DNA of 64,000 nucleotides from Peribacillus frigoritolerans (GTDB taxonomy: Bacteria > Bacillota > Bacilli > Bacillales > DSM-1321), in assembly GCF_030676415.1 (NCBI RefSeq), contig NZ_JAUUTW010000007.1, positions 124,001 through 188,000 of the forward strand, read 5' to 3'. The notes under the pieces were generated by a model. It saw only the letters and a list, made by a program, of their open reading frames with translations. It made no database searches and was not told where the DNA came from. Positions 54,177-63,558 of the stretch are shown here, one piece after another (the first letter of the stretch is position 1; the number at the start of each line of letters is the position of its first letter). A program made the position numbers and the translations under genes.

Positions 54177-57100
54177 TTAAAACCCATTATATTTCGGGGA
54201 TATCAATTCATTCATATTTTGGCGCAATACGGGGCTGGATAGACGAATCACTTGATTTTCGCTAAAGTACTCCATTATATATCGGTGACATGTAAAAAAT
54301 AATATTTGCCGCTTTTCCGAAACTTTTTTCAATAACTCGAGCATCCGTTTTGTCCTATCCGCATCAAAATTGACGAAACTATCATCAATGATGAGAGGGA
54401 ATGTATCATTTTCAAAAGTATGATCAGCAAGTGCGAGTCTTAGGGAAACATAAATTTGCTCTGCTGTCCCGCGGCTGACCTCTTCAACCCTGAAACTCAA
54501 ACCATCACTGCGCTGTACCCAAATTCCTTCTCCCGACTGATCAAGGATGATTTTACGATAGTTTCCATTCGTTAAAAAGGAAAAATGCCGCTCGGCATCA
54601 GTGATTACCTTCGGTAGGCGTTCCCTTTTATATCGGTCCAAGGTTTTATTCAATAAGCTTTTGGCTATTGCCAATTTCGCCCATTCCTTCGCCTCTTCGT
54701 TAAAAGCAGCTTTTTCTTCATAAAAACGATGAAGTAAGTCATCATAAATCCCTGAAACTTCAAGCTGTTTTATCTTATGCTTCGCATCCGCCTGTTTCTC
54801 TAATAAAAGTGATTTCACCTTTACAGAATCCTTCCGTTTCCGTTCTAAATTTTCAAATGTATACGTGTTGATCCCCTGTTTTAGGTAAGTTTGAATTTGT
54901 TCAGGCAGCATTCTGGATTGCCCAATTTGAATGGTAATCAAATCAAGCTGTTTTTGTAAAGTGATTTTCTTTTCGGACAATGCAGCGGCTTGCCTGAACT
55001 CTTCCTCGTCCTTGACCTTCGCTAACTTAAAAAGCATTTCCATTTCTGCATCAAGATAGCCCTTTTCCATCGTCAACTGCTCGATTTCGTTCGTCAAACG
55101 ACTCCGTTCCTGCATCCATTGTGTTAGTTGAACAGAGAATTCAACCGCTTTATTCATTTCCCGTTTCAATATGCCAATCGCTTCCCGCCATGTGGATGGT
55201 TCAAAATTAAGGCTGTGTGCAAAATGAAATAAAGCCTTCGATTTACCCTCAAATTCTGCATGCAGAAAATTGTGCCTCTTGATTGTTTCATATTTCCTAT
55301 CAACGGCTTCCTTCCATTTCTCAAGAAGTTCAAATACAGATTCAAGATTGATTTCCATTCCGGGATAAGACAAACCCCAACCACTTAAGATGCTCCTCAC
55401 TTCATTATCCAATCGGTCCCTGCTAGCTTCCCAAGTAGCATACTCCTGAATGGTCGATTCAAACGCTTCCTCTCTTTCTTCATATTTAAACCTTTCACTT
55501 TCAAACCGCCTTTGAAGACGTTGGTCCAGTTCAAGCAACCGTCCCATCGACTCTCCTTCACTCACTTTATTGGTTTCACTCCCAATTGCAGCCCTTTTCC
55601 TTTTCATCTCATCCAATTGCCTGATATATCCGGACAGTATATCATCACCTTTAAAGAGATAACTGGAAACCGCAAACAGAACAGACACGACTAGAAGTGT
55701 AATCCCCAACAAAATCTGTTCACTGAAATAACTTCCGATCGCACCTAAACAAAGAAGTATTATTAAACTGCCATTCATGATAAGTGAACGTTTTCGATTA
55801 TGCGCTTCCTTCTTCCTCTGTATTGCCAATTGTTTTTCAAGTTCGAGTATTTGTTCATCAAGAATAAGGGATTGTGCTGCTTCAAATTCGATGTTATTCT
55901 GCTTGTTGTATAAGGACTCCAGCTCGATTCTTTTTTCATCTGGCAGTAACTGGGCCTTTATCTCCTTCAAGCGGGCTTCTGTCGTTTCCAGACTTTCCTT
56001 TTGCAGTCCATATTTCTCATCAAGCTGTTTTTTATCATTTTGGAGCTGATGCTTTTCCCTCTCGGCCCTTTTCACCTTTTCCTTCATGAATGTACTGATA
56101 TCCCGTTTTCTTATTTCATCATCGGAAACATCCAAGAATAATTCCTGCTTCACCTTTTCGATATTCTTTTCTTCCGACAGCCTTTCGTGTTCCGCTGTTC
56201 TTATATCCAGCTCGAGCTTCTCCAGCAATGTTCCTTGATCGATTGCCTGTTCAATTTGCTCTTTATGCTCCTTGATGAACGGATTGATTTCGATTTCCTT
56301 GAGTTTTCCTTCAAGTTTGTCCATTTTCTCTGTCAATGCGGCAAGTTGGGCTTTCATTGGCATTCCAACCGCCTGTAACTGTTCAAGTCTTTTTAAGCCA
56401 TCAACAGGAAAACTTACATCCGGAATTTTACTTATTTCTGTTTCAAGTTCCCCCTGTTCTTCAACCAAGGGTTTAATTCGCAAAAAAGTACTCACGTTAA
56501 CAAGGTTTTCTTCAATCTCTTGAATATCTTCCGTGACCTTAGAGAGCTCCTCCTTAAGTTTTGCCTCTTCCTGAAGTAATGCCGTATATGACTGCTGTTC
56601 TTTTTCTGATGCTTTCACCTTTTTCTGCGATTCCTTAAGTTCTTTTAATCTCACATTCAGTAAAGGTTTTTGGCCTGATGGCTTGAACCTTGAATCGAGC
56701 TCTTTTTGCAATTTCGTTTCGGCTTCAAGAAGTTTATCATTCCCAATCAGCCCGGCTGAAAGCAGATATTTACTCATGGTCCCTTCACTTAGTGTATGTA
56801 AGCCCTGCAGACCTTGAAGGTCGAAAGAAAAAATGGCTTGGTAATAGTTTTTATCAACACCATGGAGAATCTCATTCAATTCTTCCTCGCCTCCGACCCT
56901 TCCATCCTCGAAGGTCAATTTTACATCACCAGTAGCTTTTCCCTTCACACGTTCAATAACGATTTCCCCATCTTTTTTTGTTATGAGACTGAGCCTTCCC
57001 CCATATTTGGCATGCATTTTGGGCTCGTAACGCGGTTCGTTTTGAACCTTTGTCGGAAATCCAAATAGCATACTATGAATGAAGGACATGATGGTTGACT

Positions 57101-57206
57101 TGCCCGATTCATTTTCCCCAAAGAAAATCTGCAGCTGTCCCATTTCAGGAAACCGCTGATTTTCCAGTTTGCCGTAACCATAAACATGGAGGTCTTTAAT
57201 AATCAA
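54177..57206 (-). CDS. yhaN: SbcC/Rad50-like ATPase YhaN
   Basis: 1009 residues. Walker A GENESGKSTIMSFI (about residues 32-45), long coiled-coil arms with a two-helix hydrophobic segment in the middle (SLIILLCLGAIGSYF... and LLGITLLVVSVLFAVSSYL, residues about 475-520), and a C-terminal ABC half with VSRGTAEQIYVSLRLALAD and LIIDDSFVNFD. Unlike true SbcC the centre has membrane helices rather than a zinc hook. Partner of the YhaO nuclease, 21 nt upstream in the operon. Role in DNA-end processing is inferred. Confidence 0.88.
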   Translation of the reverse strand: MIIKDLHVYGYGKLENQRFPEMGQLQIFFGENESGKSTIMSFIHSMLFGFPTKVQNEPRYEPKMHAKYGGRLSLITKKDGEIVIERVKGKATGDVKLTFEDGRVGGEEELNEILHGVDKNYYQAIFSFDLQGLQGLHTLSEGTMSKYLLSAGLIGNDKLLEAETKLQKELDSRFKPSGQKPLLNVRLKELKESQKKVKASEKEQQSYTALLQEEAKLKEELSKVTEDIQEIEENLVNVSTFLRIKPLVEEQGELETEISKIPDVSFPVDGLKRLEQLQAVGMPMKAQLAALTEKMDKLEGKLKEIEINPFIKEHKEQIEQAIDQGTLLEKLELDIRTAEHERLSEEKNIEKVKQELFLDVSDDEIRKRDISTFMKEKVKRAEREKHQLQNDKKQLDEKYGLQKESLETTEARLKEIKAQLLPDEKRIELESLYNKQNNIEFEAAQSLILDEQILELEKQLAIQRKKEAHNRKRSLIMNGSLIILLCLGAIGSYFSEQILLGITLLVVSVLFAVSSYLFKGDDILSGYIRQLDEMKRKRAAIGSETNKVSEGESMGRLLELDQRLQRRFESERFKYEEREEAFESTIQEYATWEASRDRLDNEVRSILSGWGLSYPGMEINLESVFELLEKWKEAVDRKYETIKRHNFLHAEFEGKSKALFHFAHSLNFEPSTWREAIGILKREMNKAVEFSVQLTQWMQERSRLTNEIEQLTMEKGYLDAEMEMLFKLAKVKDEEEFRQAAALSEKKITLQKQLDLITIQIGQSRMLPEQIQTYLKQGINTYTFENLERKRKDSVKVKSLLLEKQADAKHKIKQLEVSGIYDDLLHRFYEEKAAFNEEAKEWAKLAIAKSLLNKTLDRYKRERLPKVITDAERHFSFLTNGNYRKIILDQSGEGIWVQRSDGLSFRVEEVSRGTAEQIYVSLRLALADHTFENDTFPLIIDDSFVNFDADRTKRMLELLKKVSEKRQILFFTCHRYIMEYFSENQVIRLSSPVLRQNMNELISPKYNGF

Positions 57207-57227
57207 ATCCGTTCCTCCTTCCTAGAC

Positions 57228-58439
57228 TCATTTATTCGCTTCAAAAACTTGCAAAAGCCATCTTTCCGCTTCATCCAAAAGTTCCCTCTCCTCTTCCGGC
57301 TCTATTGAATCAAGAAACCTTCTTGCACCCGGATGAATATAAAGCGGGGCCAGAGCATCCTCCGTGTCATCAAATTCAGAAGCAAGCCTGGATACCTCAG
57401 CCATAAATGGCGATATTCTTTCATTTGACCTAATCATCGGCATGGACTGGATGACTTTGATTTTATACACCCAGACAAATGATTCCCCTTGGTCCTCTTC
57501 CTGCAAGATCCGGGTCAATTCTTCAAGATATTCCCCGGAAGCTCCTGCTGCGTCACCTGCATCCAGCTTCAATTCCAAAAGAAAGCTCCTCCCATCGAAA
57601 CCCTTCTGTTCAATTACTTCCTTGCATTGCTTGAACAGGGCATCAAATCCACCTTCCGCGGATATTTCAATTGTTTCGCTTTCCCATATCACCTCAGAGG
57701 TTTCAATAAAAGAATGACGCTTCATGTCCCCGTCGAATTCGACAAGCAAGCACCCTTTAACGCCAGACTCCTTTCTGTTCCTGCCTTGAATATTTCCTGG
57801 GTATATCACTAGCGGATCCTCTGAAACCACCTGATGTTTATGAATATGGCCTAATGCCCAGTAATCGAAATCTTTAGCAGCTAGTTCCTTCAATGAAAAA
57901 GGGGCGTATGGGCTATGTTCCGAATTGCCTTCCAAATTCCCATGAAGTAGACCTATATGATAATCGGCCCCTTCAGCTTTTATGTAGGTTTCGATCATTC
58001 TCTCCCTTACGTGACGGCGTGGATAACTGAATCCATAAAGGTGGACAGTCGTCCCATCGATTTTTTCAAACCGTTTCACTTCGGTTTGCCCTGAAAATAC
58101 GTGGACATTATCCGGCAGCTCCACAGTAATCCATGAGCCGCTAAGATGGTCATGGTTACCATGAATGATATAAGCAGGGATCTGATGTTGCTGGAGTTTT
58201 TCCATTTCGGTTCGAAAGCGGACCTGTGTCCGGAGACTCCGGTTTTCCCCATCGAATAGATCCCCCGATAACACGATAAAGTCAACCTGAAGGGAAATTG
58301 CTTCATTAATGATAGTTTGAAAAGCTTTAAATGGACTTTCCCTTAATTCCTTTAATATAGATGACGGCATATCCTTCAACCCTGAAAAGGGACTATCCAA
58401 ATGGAGATCCGCCGCATGAATGAACTTCACACCGCTCAA
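57228..58439 (-). CDS. yhaO: Mre11/SbcD-like phosphoesterase YhaO
   Basis: 403 residues (B. subtilis 408). Calcineurin-like metallophosphoesterase: FIHAADLHLDSPF (D-x-H), VLSGDLFDGEN, HGNHDHLSGSW, LLHGNLEGN, and ALGHIHKHQV. Start TTG 58439 (MSGVKF) has GAGGTG 6 nt upstream; the upstream frame is open but lacks support. It forms a pair with YhaN, as SbcD does with SbcC, probably a double-strand-end nuclease. Confidence 0.9.
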   Translation of the reverse strand: MSGVKFIHAADLHLDSPFSGLKDMPSSILKELRESPFKAFQTIINEAISLQVDFIVLSGDLFDGENRSLRTQVRFRTEMEKLQQHQIPAYIIHGNHDHLSGSWITVELPDNVHVFSGQTEVKRFEKIDGTTVHLYGFSYPRRHVRERMIETYIKAEGADYHIGLLHGNLEGNSEHSPYAPFSLKELAAKDFDYWALGHIHKHQVVSEDPLVIYPGNIQGRNRKESGVKGCLLVEFDGDMKRHSFIETSEVIWESETIEISAEGGFDALFKQCKEVIEQKGFDGRSFLLELKLDAGDAAGASGEYLEELTRILQEEDQGESFVWVYKIKVIQSMPMIRSNERISPFMAEVSRLASEFDDTEDALAPLYIHPGARRFLDSIEPEEERELLDEAERWLLQVFEANK

Positions 58440-58570
58440 AAGTATCACCTCGATTTCTATCAACATTTCACGTTTAATTTTAACACGAACAGAACATACT
58501 TTCCCATACATTATTATTTTAATACGGCATCATGGTACCCAGATATTCCAGTATTGGCAAATTCAGCAAG

Positions 58571-58622
58571 AAAAAGACCGAATGGCGTGAACATTGTTTC
58601 ATGCACGGCATTCGGTCTTTTT
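58571..58622 (-). terminator. Terminator of the cysteine synthase gene
   Basis: AAAAAGACCGAATG (58571-58584) / CATTCGGTCTTTTT (58609-58622): a long stem with a 24-nt loop, ends 3 nt before the stop. Confidence 0.8.
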
Positions 58623-58624
58623 CA

Positions 58625-59548
58625 TCATTTAAAAATATCCATACTTAAATAGCGTTCACCATTATCCGGTGCAATGCATAATACTCGTTTTCCACTTCCA
58701 AGACGACGGGCTTCCTGCAGGGCAGTCCAGACAGAGGCACCTCCTGAAGGTCCAATCAATATCCCTTCCTTCGAAGCCAGGTCCTTCATGGTGGAAATCG
58801 CATCTTCATCAGCCGCTTGTACGATTTCATCAAATACCTCTGTATTTAAAATGTTTGGGATAAAACCAGGGCTCGTACCCACTAACTTATGAGGACCAGG
58901 CTTTCCGCCGGAAAGAACCGGGGAACCCTTAGGCTCGACAACGACAACCCTTAAATCCGGCAGATGTTCTTTTAAGGCTTCACCTGTACCGGTTATCGTT
59001 CCTCCCGTTCCAGCAGTAGCGATAAACACATCCAGGTTTCCATCCATCTGATCTAGAATCTCGACTGCTGTCGTCACTCTGTGAATATCAGGATTGGCTT
59101 GGTTTTCGAATTGCTGCGGAATAAAGCTATTAGGAATCTTTGCGGCAAGTTCCTCAGCTTTACGAATGGCTCCCGGCATCCTCTCTGATGCAGGGGTAAG
59201 GACAACTTCCGCTCCGTATGCCTTTAAGATATTGATTCTTTCTTTCGACATATTATCCGGCATGACCATAATGGCCCTATACCCCTTTGCTGCAGCATTC
59301 ATAGCAAGCCCAATACCTGTATTCCCTGATGTTGGTTCTATGATCGTGGCCCCGGATTGAATGATTCCATCCAATTCAGCCTGCCTAATTAAGTTGAAGG
59401 CAGCCCGATCTTTCACGCTTCGGCTTGGATTGAAATATTCAAGTTTCACAAATACTTCAGCGTCACCCTCCGCTGTTAAATGATTAATCCTTACAACAGG
59501 TGTATCTCCTATCAATTCAGTGATATTATTAACGATTTTTACCGTCAT
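58625..59548 (-). CDS. cysK: Cysteine synthase (O-acetylserine sulfhydrylase, CysK/YtkP type)
   Basis: 307-residue fold-type II PLP enzyme. PLP lysine K46 in NPSRSVKDR (usual CysK has NPGSSVKDR, so this belongs nearer the YtkP-like branch), EPTSGNTGIG binding the substrate carboxylate, TAGTGGTITGTGEAL phosphate loop, GPSGGASVW near the end. Makes cysteine from O-acetylserine and sulfide. GGGGGA precedes the ATG. No T-box or S-box structure was found upstream. Symbol is by family; it could be a paralogue of cysK. Confidence 0.83.
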   Translation of the reverse strand: MTVKIVNNITELIGDTPVVRINHLTAEGDAEVFVKLEYFNPSRSVKDRAAFNLIRQAELDGIIQSGATIIEPTSGNTGIGLAMNAAAKGYRAIMVMPDNMSKERINILKAYGAEVVLTPASERMPGAIRKAEELAAKIPNSFIPQQFENQANPDIHRVTTAVEILDQMDGNLDVFIATAGTGGTITGTGEALKEHLPDLRVVVVEPKGSPVLSGGKPGPHKLVGTSPGFIPNILNTEVFDEIVQAADEDAISTMKDLASKEGILIGPSGGASVWTALQEARRLGSGKRVLCIAPDNGERYLSMDIFK

Positions 59549-59887
59549 TCAAAAAATCCCCCTTCGATCCATACACTTCCTACATGCACTTTTACTCAGG
59601 TTTATTATATCATTTATGATTTTTCATTTTAAAGAGAGAATTCCTCTAGTATAAATGGGTTTTGTTTTCATTCTTTCCAAACTTAAAGGAAAAAAACTAT
59701 GAAGTTAGTTCGGTATAGTTATTTTCCATCATTTTTGAAGATATTCAGCCACTTATCAATATTCCCAGTCTTAATACATTTCCCTCACATAACAATAGTC
59801 AAAATTGACTGATAATGATAAAATTTTTATAACAGTACCTATCTTTAGAAAAAAGACAGTATTATTTTGACAAGGGAGTTTTTGAAA
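59549..59887. promoter_or_regulatory. Divergent cysK / yhzD control region
   Basis: 339 bp, AT-rich. On the minus strand TTAAAA, 17 nt, TATAAT (about 59626-59598) could serve the cysteine synthase gene. The rest shows no ORF, riboswitch or repeat. Confidence 0.35.
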
Positions 59888-60076
59888 ATGAGCAGAATAT
59901 ACAAATTAACCGTTTTTGAACCGTCAGGGGAAAAACTATTGGATGAATCATTTACAGCCGAGAATGATGAACAAGCAAAAGAATTGGGACAAAACCTATT
60001 GAAGGAAAAAAACTATCAAGATCAAACACATCGCTGTACATCACCTTCAGGCGCTTTATTGCTTTTTCATCGCTGA
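59888..60076 (+). CDS. yhzD: YhzD-like small protein
   Basis: 62 residues (B. subtilis YhzD 61), with YKLTVFEPSGEKLLDESF and THRCTSPSGALLLFH, characteristic of YhzD. ATG 59888 after AAGGGAG; an earlier in-frame ATG is unsupported. Soluble; function unknown. Confidence 0.8.
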   Translation: MSRIYKLTVFEPSGEKLLDESFTAENDEQAKELGQNLLKEKNYQDQTHRCTSPSGALLLFHR

Positions 60077-60171
60077 TTAAAAATGGAAGCGCAATCACTA
60101 AAAATATCAAGTTTTCCGTATCTTCCTTTTTAATCTATATAGAAAAGCCGTCACAATAACGTGACGACCTC

Positions 60172-60219
60172 AAACTGTAGACAAACTCGATGAAAATCGA
60201 GTTTGTCTACAGTTTTTTT
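60172..60219 (+). terminator. 20-bp perfect hairpin terminator after yhzD
   Basis: AAACTGTAGACAAACTCGAT (60172-60191) pairs fully with 60196-60215, 4-nt loop GAAA, then TTTT. Exceptionally stable; a shorter stem CCGTCA/GTGACG lies just upstream. Confidence 0.85.
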
Positions 60220-60235
60220 ATGGCTTGTACAATTT

Positions 60236-60320
60236 GGACGTTGATTTCCGTTCCAGGCACTCGCTTTCCGCGGGCAGTCCGCCCGCGGCTTGCCCTGCGG
60301 GGTCTCGCACCTTCCTCTCC
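60236..60320. repeat. Interspersed GC-rich repeat element, copy 2 (left half only)
   Basis: Contains CCAGGCACTCGCTTTCCGCG and GGGGTCTCGCACCTTCC, matching the left part of the copy at 40471, but lacks the right half. Nearby TTTAGATAGAAACC (60337-60351) also occurs in the centre of the copy at 63084. Confidence 0.8.
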
Positions 60321-60443
60321 CATCAACTTTGTTATAGACTTTAGATAGAAACCATACCCGAGGAGTTGAAGGTGTTGCTTTGGGGTCAGACGGTTCAGGA
60401 ACATCAATTGATGAAAGATACGTTTTCCGAAGGCTACAAACTG

Positions 60444-60475
60444 AGGCCGTCACTAGAAAAGAGACGGCCTTTCTC
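60444..60475 (+). terminator. Stem-loop AGGCCGTC/GACGGCCT
   Basis: Arms 60444-60451 and 60463-60470, then TTTCTCATT on the plus strand. It lies just past the yhaR stop, so it may serve as a bidirectional terminator. Confidence 0.5.
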
Positions 60476-60477
60476 AT

Positions 60478-61275
60478 TCATTTTCCGATGAAGTTCGGTT
60501 TTCTTTTTTCCACGAAAGCTCTTATTCCCTCTTGGTGATCCGCTGTTTGACGCATTTTCATCTGAGCAGCTTTTTCAATCTCAAGCATCTTAATTAATAG
60601 TGGGCGATTTTTTTCACTAAGGATCTTTTTTGTTTTAATCATGGCCTGTACCGGACTTTGCAGCCACGCTTGCACTTTCTTCTCTACCGCATGTTCCAAG
60701 GTTCCGTCTGCCACTTCATGAATGAGGCCCTTTTCTTTTGCTTCAAGCGCTGTAAGCACTTTACCTTCCCAGATCAACTCTTTAGCACCCACTTCACCTA
60801 GACGACGCTCAAGGAAGAAGTGTCCGCCGCCATCAGGGATTAATCCAATTCCGATAAAATTCATAGCAATCTTACTTTCCGAATCGGCAATAAGATGATC
60901 GGTTGCAAGAGCTATACTCAACCCAAGCCCTGCAGCTGCACCATGAATGGCACTGATGGTCAATTTAGGCATGAAGTATAGAGTGGTCACCAATTCACTG
61001 ATTCCATCCATCAGTTCATCGAAAGCGTTTTCTTTTCCAGGCGAGAGCATCATCTTAATGTCACCACCAGCGGAAAATGCTTTCCCATTCCCTTTTAAAA
61101 TGACGACGTCCACTTCTTCATTCTCACTTACCTCCTTAAGGGCATAAATAAAATCATGCAGCATTTGCGGATTTAGAGAATTCATTGCCTCTGGACGGTT
61201 CATTGCAACAGTAGCCGTCCGGTCCAAATATGTGACTAAAACAGTGCCTGCAGGTGATGTCGATTCAATACTCAA
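60478..61275 (-). CDS. yhaR: Enoyl-CoA hydratase/isomerase YhaR
   Basis: 265-residue crotonase fold. Oxyanion-hole segments GKAFSAGGDIKMM and IHGAAAGLGLSIAL; the catalytic positions in IPDGGGHFFLERRLG retain Gly where classical hydratases have Glu, so isomerase or thioesterase activity is possible. TTG start 61275 after GAGGAGG. Upstream is an acyl-CoA synthetase gene on the same strand (93 nt), so a small fatty-acid catabolic unit is likely. Confidence 0.85.
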   Translation of the reverse strand: MSIESTSPAGTVLVTYLDRTATVAMNRPEAMNSLNPQMLHDFIYALKEVSENEEVDVVILKGNGKAFSAGGDIKMMLSPGKENAFDELMDGISELVTTLYFMPKLTISAIHGAAAGLGLSIALATDHLIADSESKIAMNFIGIGLIPDGGGHFFLERRLGEVGAKELIWEGKVLTALEAKEKGLIHEVADGTLEHAVEKKVQAWLQSPVQAMIKTKKILSEKNRPLLIKMLEIEKAAQMKMRQTADHQEGIRAFVEKRKPNFIGK

Positions 61276-61368
61276 TTTATTTCCTCCTCTATCGTCCTAT
61301 GACTCTATTATATATTTTTTATTATTTATCAGAATAGGGCGAAAAGTTATAATTAGACAAATATAACA

Positions 61369-62985
61369 TTATTTCTTGATATATTTATCCTGAAGCTGAT
61401 CACGCAAAGCCCTTTTCAAGAACTTTCCAACACCCGTTTTCGGAATATCATCCAAAAAGACCACTTCATCCGGCAGCCACCATTTTGCAAACTGCGGCTT
61501 TAAAAATTCGATGATGTCCTCCTGGGACACTTGCCCCTGGTATGCGTCCTTCAAAACAACACAGGCAATCGGCCGTTCCTGCCATTTTTCGTGAGGCACT
61601 GCGATTACCGCCGCCTCAAAGATTCCTTCATGGGCCATTAATGCATTCTCTATATCTACGGAAGAAATCCACTCACCGCCGCTTTTTATCAAGTCCTTAG
61701 TCCGGTCGACGATTTTCACGAATCCTTCTTCATCAATCGTGACAACATCCCCCGTATACAGCCAGCCATCTTTAAAGGTATCCTCTGACCGCTCATCCTT
61801 AAAATACTCATTTGCTATCCAAGGACCCCTGATCAGCAATTCGCCCATTTCTTTTCCATCAGGTTTCACTTCGCCATCCTGACCGATCACTTTAATTTCT
61901 ATCATTGGCGAAACAAGGCCCTGCTTGGCCTTCAACTCATAAAGTTCTTCTTCAGGAAGGTCTTCCTGATAGCTTTTTGGTTTGGATACAAATACGAGCG
62001 GGCTTGTTTCAGTCATTCCATAGGCATGCAGGAATGGTATCCCATACTTTTGTTCAAAGGTTTTAATCATGCTTTTCGGAGCAGCCGACCCTCCGCATAA
62101 AACAGCACGAATGCTGCTCGTATCATGGCTGCCTTCTTCTAGCTCCTTCAATAAGCCCAGCCATATCGTCGGAACGCCTGCTGCGATTGTAACCTTCTCC
62201 GTTTCTATAAACTCAGCCAAAATCTTTGGGGTGAAGTAGGGTCCCGGCAAAACCATCTTCGTTCCAAACCAAACACTGGCAAAAGGCATTCCCCAGGCAT
62301 TCACGTGAAACATGGGAACGACAGGAAGGGCCACATCACGTTCACTTAATGCTGTAGAATCGGCAAGCCCCAATGCAATCGCATGCAACAAAATTCCGCG
62401 ATGTGAATAAACCACACCTTTTGGATTTCCGGTCGTGGCGGAAGTATAACATATGCCTGCAGGTGCATTTTCATCCAAGTTTTGAATGAATGGCTGTTTC
62501 GGATTCCCATCGGCTAATAGTTTTTCATAATGATAAATAGGTGAAAGGGTCGTTTCAGGCAGCTCATCTTTATCCGTCATTATGATATAACCTTCCACTG
62601 TCGTTAACTCATCTTTAATTGCTTCCAAAAGGGGGATGACATCCGGGTCTATCAATAATAATCGATCCTCCGCACTATTGACGATATAAGAAACATGTTG
62701 AGGAGACAGACGCATATTGATTGTATGTAGGACAGCACCATGACAAGGAATCGCAAAATAAGCTTCTAAATGCCGATGATGATTCCAGGCAAGTGTTCCA
62801 ATACGGTCACCTGTTTGAATACCGAATTTTTCAAGATTACTGGTCAGCCTTCTTGTACGCTCAGCAATCTCAGCATATGTAAATGTGTGAATTCCACCAT
62901 CCGTACGCGAAACTACCTCTTTCTTCGGAAAATATTTTTCAGCTCTCTCAATGATTTGAGTCATGATCAATGGAGTATCCATCAT
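61369..62985 (-). CDS. Acyl-CoA synthetase (AlkK-like, medium/long chain)
   Basis: 538-residue ANL ligase. P-loop CYTSATTGNPKGVVYSH (Ala replaces the first Gly, usual in the AlkK branch), VVPMFHVNAWGMPF, HAYGMTETSP, GWLYTGDV, DRTKDLIKSGGEWISSVDIEN and catalytic lysine in IPKTGVGKFLKR. GGGGGAG precedes the ATG. Probably transcribed with yhaR. No FadR operator was seen upstream. Confidence 0.87.
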   Translation of the reverse strand: MMDTPLIMTQIIERAEKYFPKKEVVSRTDGGIHTFTYAEIAERTRRLTSNLEKFGIQTGDRIGTLAWNHHRHLEAYFAIPCHGAVLHTINMRLSPQHVSYIVNSAEDRLLLIDPDVIPLLEAIKDELTTVEGYIIMTDKDELPETTLSPIYHYEKLLADGNPKQPFIQNLDENAPAGICYTSATTGNPKGVVYSHRGILLHAIALGLADSTALSERDVALPVVPMFHVNAWGMPFASVWFGTKMVLPGPYFTPKILAEFIETEKVTIAAGVPTIWLGLLKELEEGSHDTSSIRAVLCGGSAAPKSMIKTFEQKYGIPFLHAYGMTETSPLVFVSKPKSYQEDLPEEELYELKAKQGLVSPMIEIKVIGQDGEVKPDGKEMGELLIRGPWIANEYFKDERSEDTFKDGWLYTGDVVTIDEEGFVKIVDRTKDLIKSGGEWISSVDIENALMAHEGIFEAAVIAVPHEKWQERPIACVVLKDAYQGQVSQEDIIEFLKPQFAKWWLPDEVVFLDDIPKTGVGKFLKRALRDQLQDKYIKK

Positions 62986-63083
62986 TACAATCTCCCCCTT
63001 ATTTTAAAAGCATGCTCATTATATATTCGACCAGAAAAAAAATAATCCTTTTTCCCTAGGATCCTTTTACGATTATTTTGGAT

Positions 63084-63375
63084 CCACTCCAGGCACTCGC
63101 TTTCTGTGGGCGGTACGCCCTCGGCGCTCTTTGCGCCTGTAGGGACCTTGTTTTAAAATTTAGATAGAAACCCTTTTGTCTACAAAGGGGGTTCGGAAGA
63201 TTTTAAACAAGACTAGGTTACACTTTATGGTTTTTTTCTTTTTTATGAAACCCTCACTAGTTTGAAGAAATTTGCGACGATCCTGCCGAATAACTGGCTA
63301 GCCAAGACCACACAGACGCTTGCGGCGAGGAGGCGCTTGGCAGACGGCGGCGGAAAGGGAGCGGATTTCTGAAAT
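63084..63375. repeat. Interspersed GC-rich repeat element, copy 3 (full length)
   Basis: Left end CCAGGCACTCGCTTTCTGTG, right end GGCGGAAAGGGAGCGGATTTCTGAAAT; right-half tracts CTGCCGAATAACTGGCTAGCC are identical to copy 1 (40471). The centre differs, sharing TTTAGATAGAAACC with copy 2. No ORF. Confidence 0.85.
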
Positions 63376-63558
63376 CAATAGGCAAACTCGTATGAAAATG
63401 TCTCCGGTAAATACCGAAGTCATTTAATTAGGAGGTAATCTGATATTTTATTTTTAAACCAAATTTATTGGTGCAGTTCCATGAAATATTTTTTATGTTT
63501 CTTTCTAGAAAAAAGAGGAAATAGTAAAGATACAATTATATTTAGAGGGAGCTCATTT

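Noticed and set aside
59549-59887. S-box or T-box upstream of the cysteine synthase gene
   Set aside because: No conserved T-box or SAM-riboswitch core or extended pairing; only a plausible promoter.
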